This document shows, piece by piece, positions 46,129 to 53,433 of a stretch of DNA of 64,000 nt. A model generated the notes under the pieces. It was not told the DNA's origin, made no database searches, and saw only the letters and a list, made by a program, of their open reading frames with translations. Location of the stretch: contig CADEHE010000003.1 of the NCBI GenBank assembly GCA_902826775.1, positions 310,001 to 374,000 on the forward strand, written 5' to 3'. The translations under genes were made by a program, and so were the position numbers. Position 1 is the first letter of the stretch. Each line of letters starts with the position of its first letter. Source of the DNA: an uncultured Pseudomonadota bacterium. Lineage in GTDB: Bacteria > Pseudomonadota > Gammaproteobacteria > Burkholderiales > JALYOK01.

Positions 46129-46842
46129 TTAAGGCGCCAACAGGCGCACGAGATTCGGATCGTTTCTCACATGCTCGGACGCGCCCTGCAAAGCGATGCG
46201 TCCGCGATCCATGACATAGCAGTATTGCGCCACACCGAGTGCCAACTGTACATGCTGCTCGACGATCAGCACAGCGATATCCGCGGCGAGTTGCTTCAAG
46301 CGCTCCGCGATTTCCTCCACCACGCCGTGCCACACGCCTTCGGTGGGTTCATCCAACATCAGCAACTTAGGCCCGCCCAACAATGCGCGCCCGATCGCCA
46401 ACATTTTTCGTTCGCCGCCGCTGAGCGTGCCGGCTTGCTGCGTCATGCGTTCTTTTAGGCGCGGGAACAACGTGAGGACTTGTTCAGTGCGTTGCTCCCC
46501 GCTTGCCCTATTGTTCTGATCCGCCATCGCACCGACCGCCAAATTCTCGCGTACCGTGAGGCGTCCGAACACCGCTTGCTCTTGCGGCACGTGGCCCAGG
46601 CCACGGCGTACGCGCCGCTCGGTCGCCATATTCGTCATATCGCTGCCGTCGAAACGCACGCTGCCGCGCTGCGGCAGCAAGTCGCCGGCTAGCGTTCTCA
46701 GCAGCGTGGTCTTGCCGGCGCCGTTGCGCCCAAGAATAGCCACACCGCCGCGCGCCGGAATGGCGACGGAAACCTCGAACAGCGCCTGGCTGGTGCCGTA
46801 ATACGTGCACAGGTTGTCTGCTTGCAGCAGCGGCTGGCTCAT
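46129..46842 (-). CDS. ABC transporter ATP-binding protein, LivF/UrtE type
   Basis: A 237-residue ATPase from the ATG at 46842 (MSQPLLQADNLCTYYG), preferred because GAGGTG precedes it. Another ATG lies 15 bases upstream. Walker A is GRNGAGKTTLLR, the signature is LSGGERKM, and Walker B is KLLMLDEPTEGVW. It partners LivG in the ATPase dimer of a hydrophobic-amino-acid/urea-family importer. It starts eight bases after the LivG stop and leads into the amidase gene. Confidence 0.93.
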   Translation of the reverse strand: MSQPLLQADNLCTYYGTSQALFEVSVAIPARGGVAILGRNGAGKTTLLRTLAGDLLPQRGSVRFDGSDMTNMATERRVRRGLGHVPQEQAVFGRLTVRENLAVGAMADQNNRASGEQRTEQVLTLFPRLKERMTQQAGTLSGGERKMLAIGRALLGGPKLLMLDEPTEGVWHGVVEEIAERLKQLAADIAVLIVEQHVQLALGVAQYCYVMDRGRIALQGASEHVRNDPNLVRLLAP

Positions 46843-46849
46843 GAACACC

Positions 46850-47584
46850 TCAGGCATGACTGAGATACGCGCTCTTGACGCGCTCGTCTTCTTGCACGTC
46901 TTGGGTGCGGCCGCTGGCCACTATTTGCCCTTGATCCAGCACGGTGAGAGAGTCGCAGATATCGCGAATGAAATCCAAGTCGTGTTCAACGATCAGCAGC
47001 GAACAACGCTCGCGCATCGGTGCCAGCAACTCTCCCGTCGCACGCCGCTCCTGCGGACTCATGCCGGCGGTGGGTTCATCCAGCAGCAGTAGTTTGGGCT
47101 CTCGCGCCAGCGCCATGGCGATCTCGAGCCACTGCTGCTGGCCGTGCGACAACGTACCCGCGATATCGTCGGCGCGATCGGCCAGTTTGAAGCGCTGCAA
47201 CGTGTCCATGACGCGTTCGTGCAGCGCGCCGCGCGAGCGCGAACGCATCAGGCTCAGCCATGAGCTTTGCGACTGCTGCGCCAGCAGCACGTTGTCGTAC
47301 ACCGAGAGTTCCGCCAAGACCGCGGTGATTTGGAATTTCAGGCTCAAGCCTGCCTCGGCGCGCTCGGCTGGCGTCAAGCCGGTGATATCAACGCCGGAGA
47401 GCAGCACGCTGCCGCTAGTCGGAATCTCCGCGCCGGCGATGCACTTGAGCAGCGTGCTCTTGCCGGAACCATTCGGCCCGATCAAGCCGTGAAACTCGTT
47501 CGGCTTAACCGACAAGTCTGCGTGATCCAGCGCCGTGAGCGCGCCGAAAATCTTTGATACTTGCCGGCATTCGAGCAAGCTCAT
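46850..47584 (-). CDS. ABC transporter ATP-binding protein, LivG/UrtD type
   Basis: A 244-residue ATPase starting at the ATG at 47584 (MSLLECRQVSKIFGALTALD), which overlaps the LivM stop (ATGA). Walker A is GPNGSGKSTLLK. The signature is degenerate (LSHGQQQWLEIAMAL), a form common in this family. Walker B is KLLLLDEPTAGMS. The long upstream extension of the frame lies inside LivM and is not used. Confidence 0.93.
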   Translation of the reverse strand: MSLLECRQVSKIFGALTALDHADLSVKPNEFHGLIGPNGSGKSTLLKCIAGAEIPTSGSVLLSGVDITGLTPAERAEAGLSLKFQITAVLAELSVYDNVLLAQQSQSSWLSLMRSRSRGALHERVMDTLQRFKLADRADDIAGTLSHGQQQWLEIAMALAREPKLLLLDEPTAGMSPQERRATGELLAPMRERCSLLIVEHDLDFIRDICDSLTVLDQGQIVASGRTQDVQEDERVKSAYLSHA

Positions 47585-48600
47585 ACTTCGCCCTTGACGT
47601 GCGCCGCACTCTTTGCGCCGATGCGCCCGAACGAACCGGCGCGCTCGCGATCCCCGACGAGGAAGCCGATCAGGCCAGTGGGCTTGAACATCACCACGAT
47701 CAAGAGCAACAGCCCGAGAATGATCGGCCAGCCGGTATTCCAAATCTGCGAGAGATAGAAACTAAACAGGTCAATTAGGCCGACGCCGATGATGGAACCG
47801 ATCAACGTGCCAGCACCACCGAACAGGGTGTATAAAACGATTTGCGTCGACAGTACTGGACCGAGTTGCCCGGGCCCAATATACCCCTCGTGAAAACCGT
47901 ACAAGCCGCCAGCCATTCCAGAAATCAAGCCGGCGATGCAGAAGGTGATGCCTTTGTAATTCTGGGTACGGTAGCCGAAAAACTTGATGCGCTCCTCGCG
48001 CTGGCGAATGCCGGCGAGCACCAAACCGAACTGCGATCGCGTCAACAGCCGCAGCAGCACATATACAGTCAGCAAAATCCCAAGAGCCATGTAGTAGTAC
48101 ACCGGCCCCTCGCTGATCTCGTAGCTGCCAGCGGTCAAACGCGGCAAACTTGAAATGCCGTTTTGTCCGCCGACATAAGACCAGCCGCGCGCCAAACGTT
48201 CCACCACGTAGCTGCCGGTGAGCGTGCCGAGCGCGACGAACACCATGCTCGGCTGGCGTTTGCCGAAGATCACCAGCAGCGCCATGGCGAACGACACTAC
48301 CAGCCCCACCAGCGCTGCGACCGGCACGATAAGAAACACCGAAGTGACGCCGAGCTTGGTGGCGATGAGCGCGGTGCTGTAACCGGCCATGCCGAAAAAC
48401 AGTGCTTGCCCGAAACTCATGATGCCGGCGTAGCCCCACACCAGATCGAACGAAAGCGCGATAAGGCCGAGGATGAATACGCGCGTGGTAAACAGTATCC
48501 AGAAATCGTCGAGCACTAGCGGCAAGAACAGCGCGATCGCCAACAACACGATCTCGATCGCAGGGATGGCGCGGTGCAGCTTGGTAGAAGGTTCTGACAT
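47581..48600 (-). CDS. ABC transporter permease, LivM/UrtC type
   Basis: A 339-residue inner-membrane permease with about nine to ten hydrophobic segments. The family stretch LIALSFDLVWGYAGIMSFGQ lies near residue 41, then FFGMAGYSTALIATKLGV. The EAA-like loop GIRQREERIKFFGYRTQNYK lies near residue 202. It pairs with the LivH-type permease. It overlaps LivG by four bases at its 3' end and follows a strong hairpin at its 5' side. Confidence 0.92.
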   Translation of the reverse strand: MSEPSTKLHRAIPAIEIVLLAIALFLPLVLDDFWILFTTRVFILGLIALSFDLVWGYAGIMSFGQALFFGMAGYSTALIATKLGVTSVFLIVPVAALVGLVVSFAMALLVIFGKRQPSMVFVALGTLTGSYVVERLARGWSYVGGQNGISSLPRLTAGSYEISEGPVYYYMALGILLTVYVLLRLLTRSQFGLVLAGIRQREERIKFFGYRTQNYKGITFCIAGLISGMAGGLYGFHEGYIGPGQLGPVLSTQIVLYTLFGGAGTLIGSIIGVGLIDLFSFYLSQIWNTGWPIILGLLLLIVVMFKPTGLIGFLVGDRERAGSFGRIGAKSAAHVKGEV

Positions 48601-48651
48601 CGATCGATTTCTGTGTGCGGCCTAAAGGGAACGACGAGGGCGCAGCGGCAG

Positions 48652-48684
48652 GTCTGGAGCGGGCGCTGCGCGCCCGCTCCAGAC
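48652..48684 (-). other. 15-bp perfect intercistronic hairpin between SBP and LivM genes
   Basis: GTCTGGAGCGGGCGC (48652-48666) pairs perfectly with GCGCCCGCTCCAGAC (48670-48684) around a three-base loop. It lies 4 bases after the stop of the substrate-binding protein gene and about 50 bases before the LivM start. In the minus direction no T-run follows, so it looks more like an mRNA-stabilising or processing stem than a full terminator. Plus-strand bases after it are GCTTTT. Confidence 0.7.
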
Positions 48685-48688
48685 GCTT

Positions 48689-49915
48689 TTAGCACTCGCG
48701 TGGATCAACCAGACCGTTGCTCTTCTCAACCACTTCGTACTTCCCGCTCTTGACCACCGCGATGTACATGTTCATCTTGGTGTGGCGCTTACCCGGCACG
48801 ATTTCGCTCGGGCCACCCGGGCCATCGGCAAGCTTGGCGTTCTCCAGCGCCTTTGCCACTTCCTCTCGCTTGACGCTCTTGGCGTCCTTGACCGCCACCG
48901 CCCACAAGTTAATCGCACGCCACATGCCGGTCGCGGCTGTGCCCGCGGTGAACTGCGTCTTGCCGGCGGAGTAGAGTTTGTCGTACTGCGCGCGGATCTT
49001 GGTGCCGCCCGGATCCTTGGCGTCGTGGAAGAAATCCAAGCACGTCGCCAGGCCCTCGATCTCGTGCGCCGGCGTAATGCTGAGTGCGTTCTCATCGTAG
49101 AACACACAAGACAAGCGCCCGCCCTTCTTCTGAAAGCCGGCTTCGTAAAGCTGCTTGAAGAGGGCAGCCACGCCCGGCGGAATCGTGGTGTTGAACACGT
49201 TGTTGACGCCGAGCGACATAATCTTGTTTACGGTGGCGCTGTACTCGTTGTGATCGACCGGGAAGTATTCTTCGCCGACCACTTCGCCGCCGTTCTTCTC
49301 GATCACTTTGCGTGCGTACGCATTCAAGGTATGCGGCCAGACATAGTCGGCAGACGGCAAATAAAATTTCTTGCCGCCGTTCTTGATCAGCCACGGAATG
49401 AAGGTGTCGCACTGCTGTGCCGGCGTCGGCCCGGTGCAATAGAGGAAGGGCGTGCACTCCTTGCCTTCGTACAACTGCGGATAGAGATACAGCGTCTTGC
49501 CGCGGTTGACGATTGTGTCTTTGATGGCGTTGCGCATCGAGCTGGTAATGCCACCGAACACGACGTCGACCTTGTCCTGCGTGACCAGCTTGCGCACCTT
49601 GGTCACTGCAAGCTGTTCGTTCGTCGCGGTATCTTCCAGCACCATCTGCAACGGCCGTCCGAGCAGACCACCGGCGGCGTTGAGGTCGTCGATCACCATC
49701 TTGGCGACGTTGGAGTTGGGAACACCGCCCCAGCTAATCGGACCAGTCAAGTCGGTAGCGATGCCGACTTTGATCGCGTCCGCGGCGCGCGCCTCCGTGG
49801 GGTTGTATAGAAAACTGCCGGCGCCCAGCGCCGTCATACCCGCCAGCGCGCCGCTGCGGTGCAGAAATTCGCGCCGCGACTCGGACTGCGGTTTCTTCGA
49901 ATCTTGCTTGCTCAT
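48689..49915 (-). CDS. ABC transporter substrate-binding protein, UrtA/AmiC-like
   Basis: A 408-residue periplasmic binding protein from the ATG at 49915, with a strong GGAGGAG ribosome site. A Tat-like signal (SRREFLHRSGALAGMTALGA, residues about 13-32) precedes the type-1 fold (about 46 onwards, IKVGIATDLTGPISWGGVPN). The motifs YPQLYEGKECTPFLYCTGPT and EEYFPVDHNEYSATVNKI resemble UrtA and AmiC, binders of urea and short amides. This fits with the downstream amidase. The start lies two bases after the LivH stop. Confidence 0.92.
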   Translation of the reverse strand: MSKQDSKKPQSESRREFLHRSGALAGMTALGAGSFLYNPTEARAADAIKVGIATDLTGPISWGGVPNSNVAKMVIDDLNAAGGLLGRPLQMVLEDTATNEQLAVTKVRKLVTQDKVDVVFGGITSSMRNAIKDTIVNRGKTLYLYPQLYEGKECTPFLYCTGPTPAQQCDTFIPWLIKNGGKKFYLPSADYVWPHTLNAYARKVIEKNGGEVVGEEYFPVDHNEYSATVNKIMSLGVNNVFNTTIPPGVAALFKQLYEAGFQKKGGRLSCVFYDENALSITPAHEIEGLATCLDFFHDAKDPGGTKIRAQYDKLYSAGKTQFTAGTAATGMWRAINLWAVAVKDAKSVKREEVAKALENAKLADGPGGPSEIVPGKRHTKMNMYIAVVKSGKYEVVEKSNGLVDPREC

Positions 49916-49917
49916 GG

Positions 49918-50772
49918 TTAGCTCCTCCGTTTTGACATTAGGCCCTCCGGCCGAACCTTCACGATCGCGATTGCAATCAAGAAGACCACCACATCCGCCA
50001 CCACGGGCTTGATCGCCCACGGCAGCGCCGCGCTCGTGCCGCCGACCAGCGCAGCACCAAGTATGGAACCTTCAAAGCTGCCCATGCCGCCGAGCAGCAC
50101 CGCCAAGAAAGATTTGATTAGGAATGGCACGCCCATATCGGCCGAGAGCGCGTAGATCGGCACCATCAATGCCCCTGCCAAACCTGCCAGCGCAGCGCCA
50201 AAAGCAAAGGTGATAGCGTACACGCGGCTGGTGGCGATGCCGGAGGCGCGCGCCAGCGCCGGGTTCTCCAGCGCCGCACGAACCTGCAGACCGAATTTTG
50301 AGCGCGTCAACAGCAAAAAGCTGAGCACCATGACGAGTAAAGTGATGACAATCACCGCGGTGCGCCATTTGGAAATAGAGACGCCGCCGATGTCGAACGA
50401 GCCCACCGCCGGCGCCACTACGCTGTAAAACTGCCCGCCGAGCAGACTGCGCACGAACTCGCGCAGTGCCAAACCGATCGCATAGGTGCCTAGCATGGCG
50501 ACGATCGGCGCGGCGTAAAAGCGGCGAATGGCGACGCGCTCGAGTATGAGTCCGACCAAGCCGACGACCAACGGTGCTGCGAGCATGCCGAGCCACACCG
50601 GCATGCCGCTGCGGTCGAACCAATAGACAGTGTAGGCGCCGAGCAACACGAACTCGCCATGCGCAAAGTTGAAGATGCCCATCAGGCTGGCGATGACGCC
50701 GAGCCCGAGCACGACGAGCACAAAGATCGCGCCGTACGCGAATACGTCAAAGAAAAACGGGATGGCGTTCAA
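49918..50772 (-). CDS. ABC transporter permease, LivH/UrtB type
   Basis: A multi-span inner-membrane permease (about eight helices) with the LivH signature GIFNFAHGEFVLLGAYTVYW and the loop ALENPALARASGIATSRVYA. The start is uncertain. A TTG at 50772 opens NAIPFFFDVFAYGAIFVLV and gives 284 residues, near the family length. The open frame continues to 50964 without a conventional start of better quality. It is the first gene of the H-SBP-M-G-F-amidase operon, an order that differs from the usual SBP-first layout. Confidence 0.85.
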   Translation of the reverse strand: MNAIPFFFDVFAYGAIFVLVVLGLGVIASLMGIFNFAHGEFVLLGAYTVYWFDRSGMPVWLGMLAAPLVVGLVGLILERVAIRRFYAAPIVAMLGTYAIGLALREFVRSLLGGQFYSVVAPAVGSFDIGGVSISKWRTAVIVITLLVMVLSFLLLTRSKFGLQVRAALENPALARASGIATSRVYAITFAFGAALAGLAGALMVPIYALSADMGVPFLIKSFLAVLLGGMGSFEGSILGAALVGGTSAALPWAIKPVVADVVVFLIAIAIVKVRPEGLMSKRRS

Positions 50773-50985
50773 GGCTTTTATTCTTTCGAGCGGAGAAGCC
50801 TCAACATTTATGCCGCACAGATTTGACGCACGCCTTCCCACATCGACCGCAGGCGGCGCTGCACGCACGATACGGCTTACCCAGGACAGGGTCAAGGGCC
50901 TGGGCAAGGTGACGTTGGGTCCTTGAATTACATATACCGCAGATAGGCACCCTCCTTTACTCACTATCTACTTGCACAGACAGAT

Positions 50986-51002
50986 ATACCTACTGCAGGT
51001 AT
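50986..51002. promoter_or_regulatory. Inverted repeat upstream of the transporter operon
   Basis: ATACCTACTGCAGGTAT has perfect six-base arms (ATACCT / AGGTAT) around ACTGC. It lies between the divergent LivH-type and holin-like genes. Its size and ATAC-GTAT form suit a LysR- or GntR-type operator. No such regulator gene is adjacent in the window. Confidence 0.4.
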
Positions 51003-51043
51003 GCGAGATCTACAATACGGTTTTATGATCTAAGAACCCCGCC

Positions 51044-51397
51044 ATGCTACTGCGCTTCATTCTGTTTTGGGCGACCAACTCGCTGTCGCTCTGGGTAGCC
51101 AGCGTGTTGTTTCCGAGCTTGTTACGTTTCGATGACTACGGAGCGCTGGCCATCTCCGGACTGTTGTTCGGCATCGTCAATTCCCTGCTGAAACCGCCGG
51201 TGGTGCTGCTTACCTTGCCGCTCACCGTGCTCACGCTCGGCTTGTTCTTGGTCGTTATCAACGCATCGTTACTGCTGCTCGTTGCCTGGCTGGTGCCGGG
51301 GTTCCACATTGACACGTTTGGGCGCGGGCTACTGCTGGCGATCTTTGTCTCCGTTTTCAGTTTCCTGCTCAACCGCGTCCTGCGTGACCGGCGCTAG
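51044..51397 (+). CDS. Phage holin family 4 (YvlD-like) membrane protein
   Basis: A 117-residue protein with four hydrophobic segments. The family pattern is ISGLLFGIVNSLLKPPVVLL, then TVLTLGLFLVVINASLLLLV. Despite the family name these are housekeeping inner-membrane proteins, and nothing phage-like is nearby. The start MLLRFILFWATNSLSLWV opens into the first helix. It is divergent from the LivH-type gene and convergent with the protease gene. Confidence 0.88.
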   Translation: MLLRFILFWATNSLSLWVASVLFPSLLRFDDYGALAISGLLFGIVNSLLKPPVVLLTLPLTVLTLGLFLVVINASLLLLVAWLVPGFHIDTFGRGLLLAIFVSVFSFLLNRVLRDRR

Positions 51398-51485
51398 TAT
51401 CCCAAGTCTTCGTTTAATAGCGCGTCGGTGCAACGGGAACCCAGGCAATGCGAATAGCTAACTCGGGACGCGAGCGCCGTTCGAC

Positions 51486-52811
51486 TTAACTCGGCCGCCG
51501 CACAACCTGCGACTGATATGCCGCGAGGAATTCATCCCAGCGCGCACTCTTGGCGAAATCGAGCTTCGCGTAGAGCGGTGAGACGGCCTTGGTGGGGAAA
51601 TAGATCGAAACCCCGTAAGAGTTGCGCACCGCGGCACCTTTAGCGCCGCTGGCAATAATGGCGCCCTGCGCTTTAACGATCACTTCCCCCGCTTCGCGCC
51701 TGGCAGAGGCGACGCGCGCCTTGAGTAGGCTGCACAGATCTATCAAATCGACATAGTCGGCCGTGTCGTACGACTGAACTTGAGCACGCACCGCCGCGAG
51801 CGCCGTCATCTCGGCAGCGCCCAGGCTCTTGAGCTTGAGCGCGAGGGCATCGATGGCCTGAAGCAGCGGCGCAGTTTTCGACAGATCCAGCGCGGACTGC
51901 GTCACGGCCTCCGACGGGCCGTACGAGCGAATGTATTCACGCACGATGACCTTGGCGAGCTCGTTTGCCGCCATCTTCGGGTTTGCCGCCAACGCGCCGA
52001 GGATTTTATGGTAAGGCCAGCCATCGCCCGGCTCGACCTCCTCGGAGCCGACAGTGATGCCGACACTGCCGCGCACTTGGTATGCCACTTCCGCCATGCT
52101 CATCAAGCACGCGTCCATGCCGAGAATATCGATCTTCTTGCCGAACCCTTTCTTCGCACCGCTCAACACACGCTTCATCTCGACGCTGTCAAGAAAGTCT
52201 TGCGCATTGTCGTCGAAAGCAATCGCGCGCGTCTTGATCGCCGCCTCTATCGTCGAACTGAACAGCGCGCGGCGAAAACGCTTCTTGGCCATCGCGCGCA
52301 GCTGACCGAGCGAAACAACGCTGCGCCCGCCGGCGCCGCCGGAAGTGCGCGCTGCGCGCGTCGCACCTACGCTAGCGCCCTTGCGCGTCACCCCAAGTTT
52401 GAGCACGCCGCGCGCCGCCCGGTAGATATTCGTATCGTCCCAGCCCGAGCCGTGATTCCACAGCACCAACAAATAGCGCTCAGCCGGATAATTTTTTGCG
52501 CCCCATGTGACGAAGTCGGCCAAGACTTTCGGATCACCGGTGTTGGTTTCACCCAGTTTTTGCACGACGTCCTTCTCGACCGATCCGCCCTTAGTGAGGT
52601 AGTAGCGGTTCGTGGTCAGTTTAGGGCCCTCGCGATCGAACTGGCAGATTACATTGATGGAAGCATTGGAACCAACCTGCTTCATCTCCTGCAGATCGGT
52701 TACGCCTGCGCCGTCGAGATTGTTGTCGCCCGCCATGTAGACCAGAATGGTCCACTGCTTCTTGCGACCTTTTTCGGGTTGGGTTGCGGTGGTGATCTTG
52801 CGCTTAGCCAT
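51486..52811 (-). CDS. Clostripain-family (C11) cysteine peptidase-like protein
   Basis: A 441-residue protein of the CD-clan cysteine peptidases. WTILVYMAGDNNLDGAGVTD lies near residue 20. The catalytic His is in LVLWNHGSGWDD (about residue 125) and the catalytic Cys in ILGMDACLMSMAEVAY (about 230), followed by GSEEVEPGDGWPY. There is no signal peptide; the N-terminus (MAKRKITTATQPEKGRKK) is basic, so it is probably cytoplasmic or exported by another route. C11 enzymes cleave after Arg or Lys. It has no operon partner and its biological target is unknown. Confidence 0.9.
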   Translation of the reverse strand: MAKRKITTATQPEKGRKKQWTILVYMAGDNNLDGAGVTDLQEMKQVGSNASINVICQFDREGPKLTTNRYYLTKGGSVEKDVVQKLGETNTGDPKVLADFVTWGAKNYPAERYLLVLWNHGSGWDDTNIYRAARGVLKLGVTRKGASVGATRAARTSGGAGGRSVVSLGQLRAMAKKRFRRALFSSTIEAAIKTRAIAFDDNAQDFLDSVEMKRVLSGAKKGFGKKIDILGMDACLMSMAEVAYQVRGSVGITVGSEEVEPGDGWPYHKILGALAANPKMAANELAKVIVREYIRSYGPSEAVTQSALDLSKTAPLLQAIDALALKLKSLGAAEMTALAAVRAQVQSYDTADYVDLIDLCSLLKARVASARREAGEVIVKAQGAIIASGAKGAAVRNSYGVSIYFPTKAVSPLYAKLDFAKSARWDEFLAAYQSQVVRRPS

Positions 52812-52959
52812 GGCACTCTCCTTGGGATTGGAGCGCGGGGCTGCACCGCGCCAACTTGACTTTACGCCAACGCGCGGCGCGGGCCAATAGTGCTTTAGTT
52901 CTAGTGTGACTTATTGCCGAGCACCGCCAAGGCGTGGCGCTGCAGCGAACTTTCGAATG

Positions 52960-53433
52960 CTAGGGTGTGACGGAAACGATCACTTGATCGGTGTAAGCGC
53001 CGGCACCTACATCCTGTCCGGCGGGAATACGTCCGAAAATGAGGCCGACAAATGGCACCCCGCGCCGCACCCCGACCGCCGTTGCCGCCGAACCACCCGT
53101 GATGCCATCACCCCAAACCACCGTACGGCCGGAATTGATGAACAAGTTGTAGTTGAGCCGGTCGGTGCCGCTGGCGGCACGCAGCTGGCGCGTGTTGATG
53201 CTGCCTGAGGTCGAGCTGGGCCCCATCGTCACACGCGCGTTGGTGTTGATGGTGCAATTAATCGTAAGATTGGCAGTGGAATCCAGATTCGTAGCGGCAA
53301 AAACATCGTAGCTGCCGAACGCAAATCCACTGACCGACACGGCGCACTGCGCCCGCGCAGTTGGCGCCCATAGCACCGCAATCACGGCGCAGAGGGCGAG
53401 CAGCCATTTATTGAAGTTGCGTGCAGAGTACAT
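52960..53433 (-). CDS. Spore coat U (SCPU) domain protein, probable pilus tip/minor subunit
   Basis: A 157-residue exported protein with a signal peptide (about residues 9-28, ending TARA). One SCPU domain follows, opening QCAVSVSGFAFGSYDVFAAT, and the end YTDQVIVSVTP fits a donor/acceptor-strand subunit. Cys residues at QCAV and INCTI probably form the usual disulfide. It is the last gene of the archaic chaperone-usher operon and overlaps the usher 3' end by 26 bases. By position it is the CsuE-type tip subunit, although here it has only one domain. Confidence 0.88.
   Translation of the reverse strand: MYSARNFNKWLLALCAVIAVLWAPTARAQCAVSVSGFAFGSYDVFAATNLDSTANLTINCTINTNARVTMGPSSTSGSINTRQLRAASGTDRLNYNLFINSGRTVVWGDGITGGSAATAVGVRRGVPFVGLIFGRIPAGQDVGAGAYTDQVIVSVTP

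Noticed and set aside
51044..51397. Prophage lysis gene
   Set aside because: The holin family name is misleading. No integrase, capsid or endolysin gene is near, and YvlD-like proteins are normal membrane proteins.
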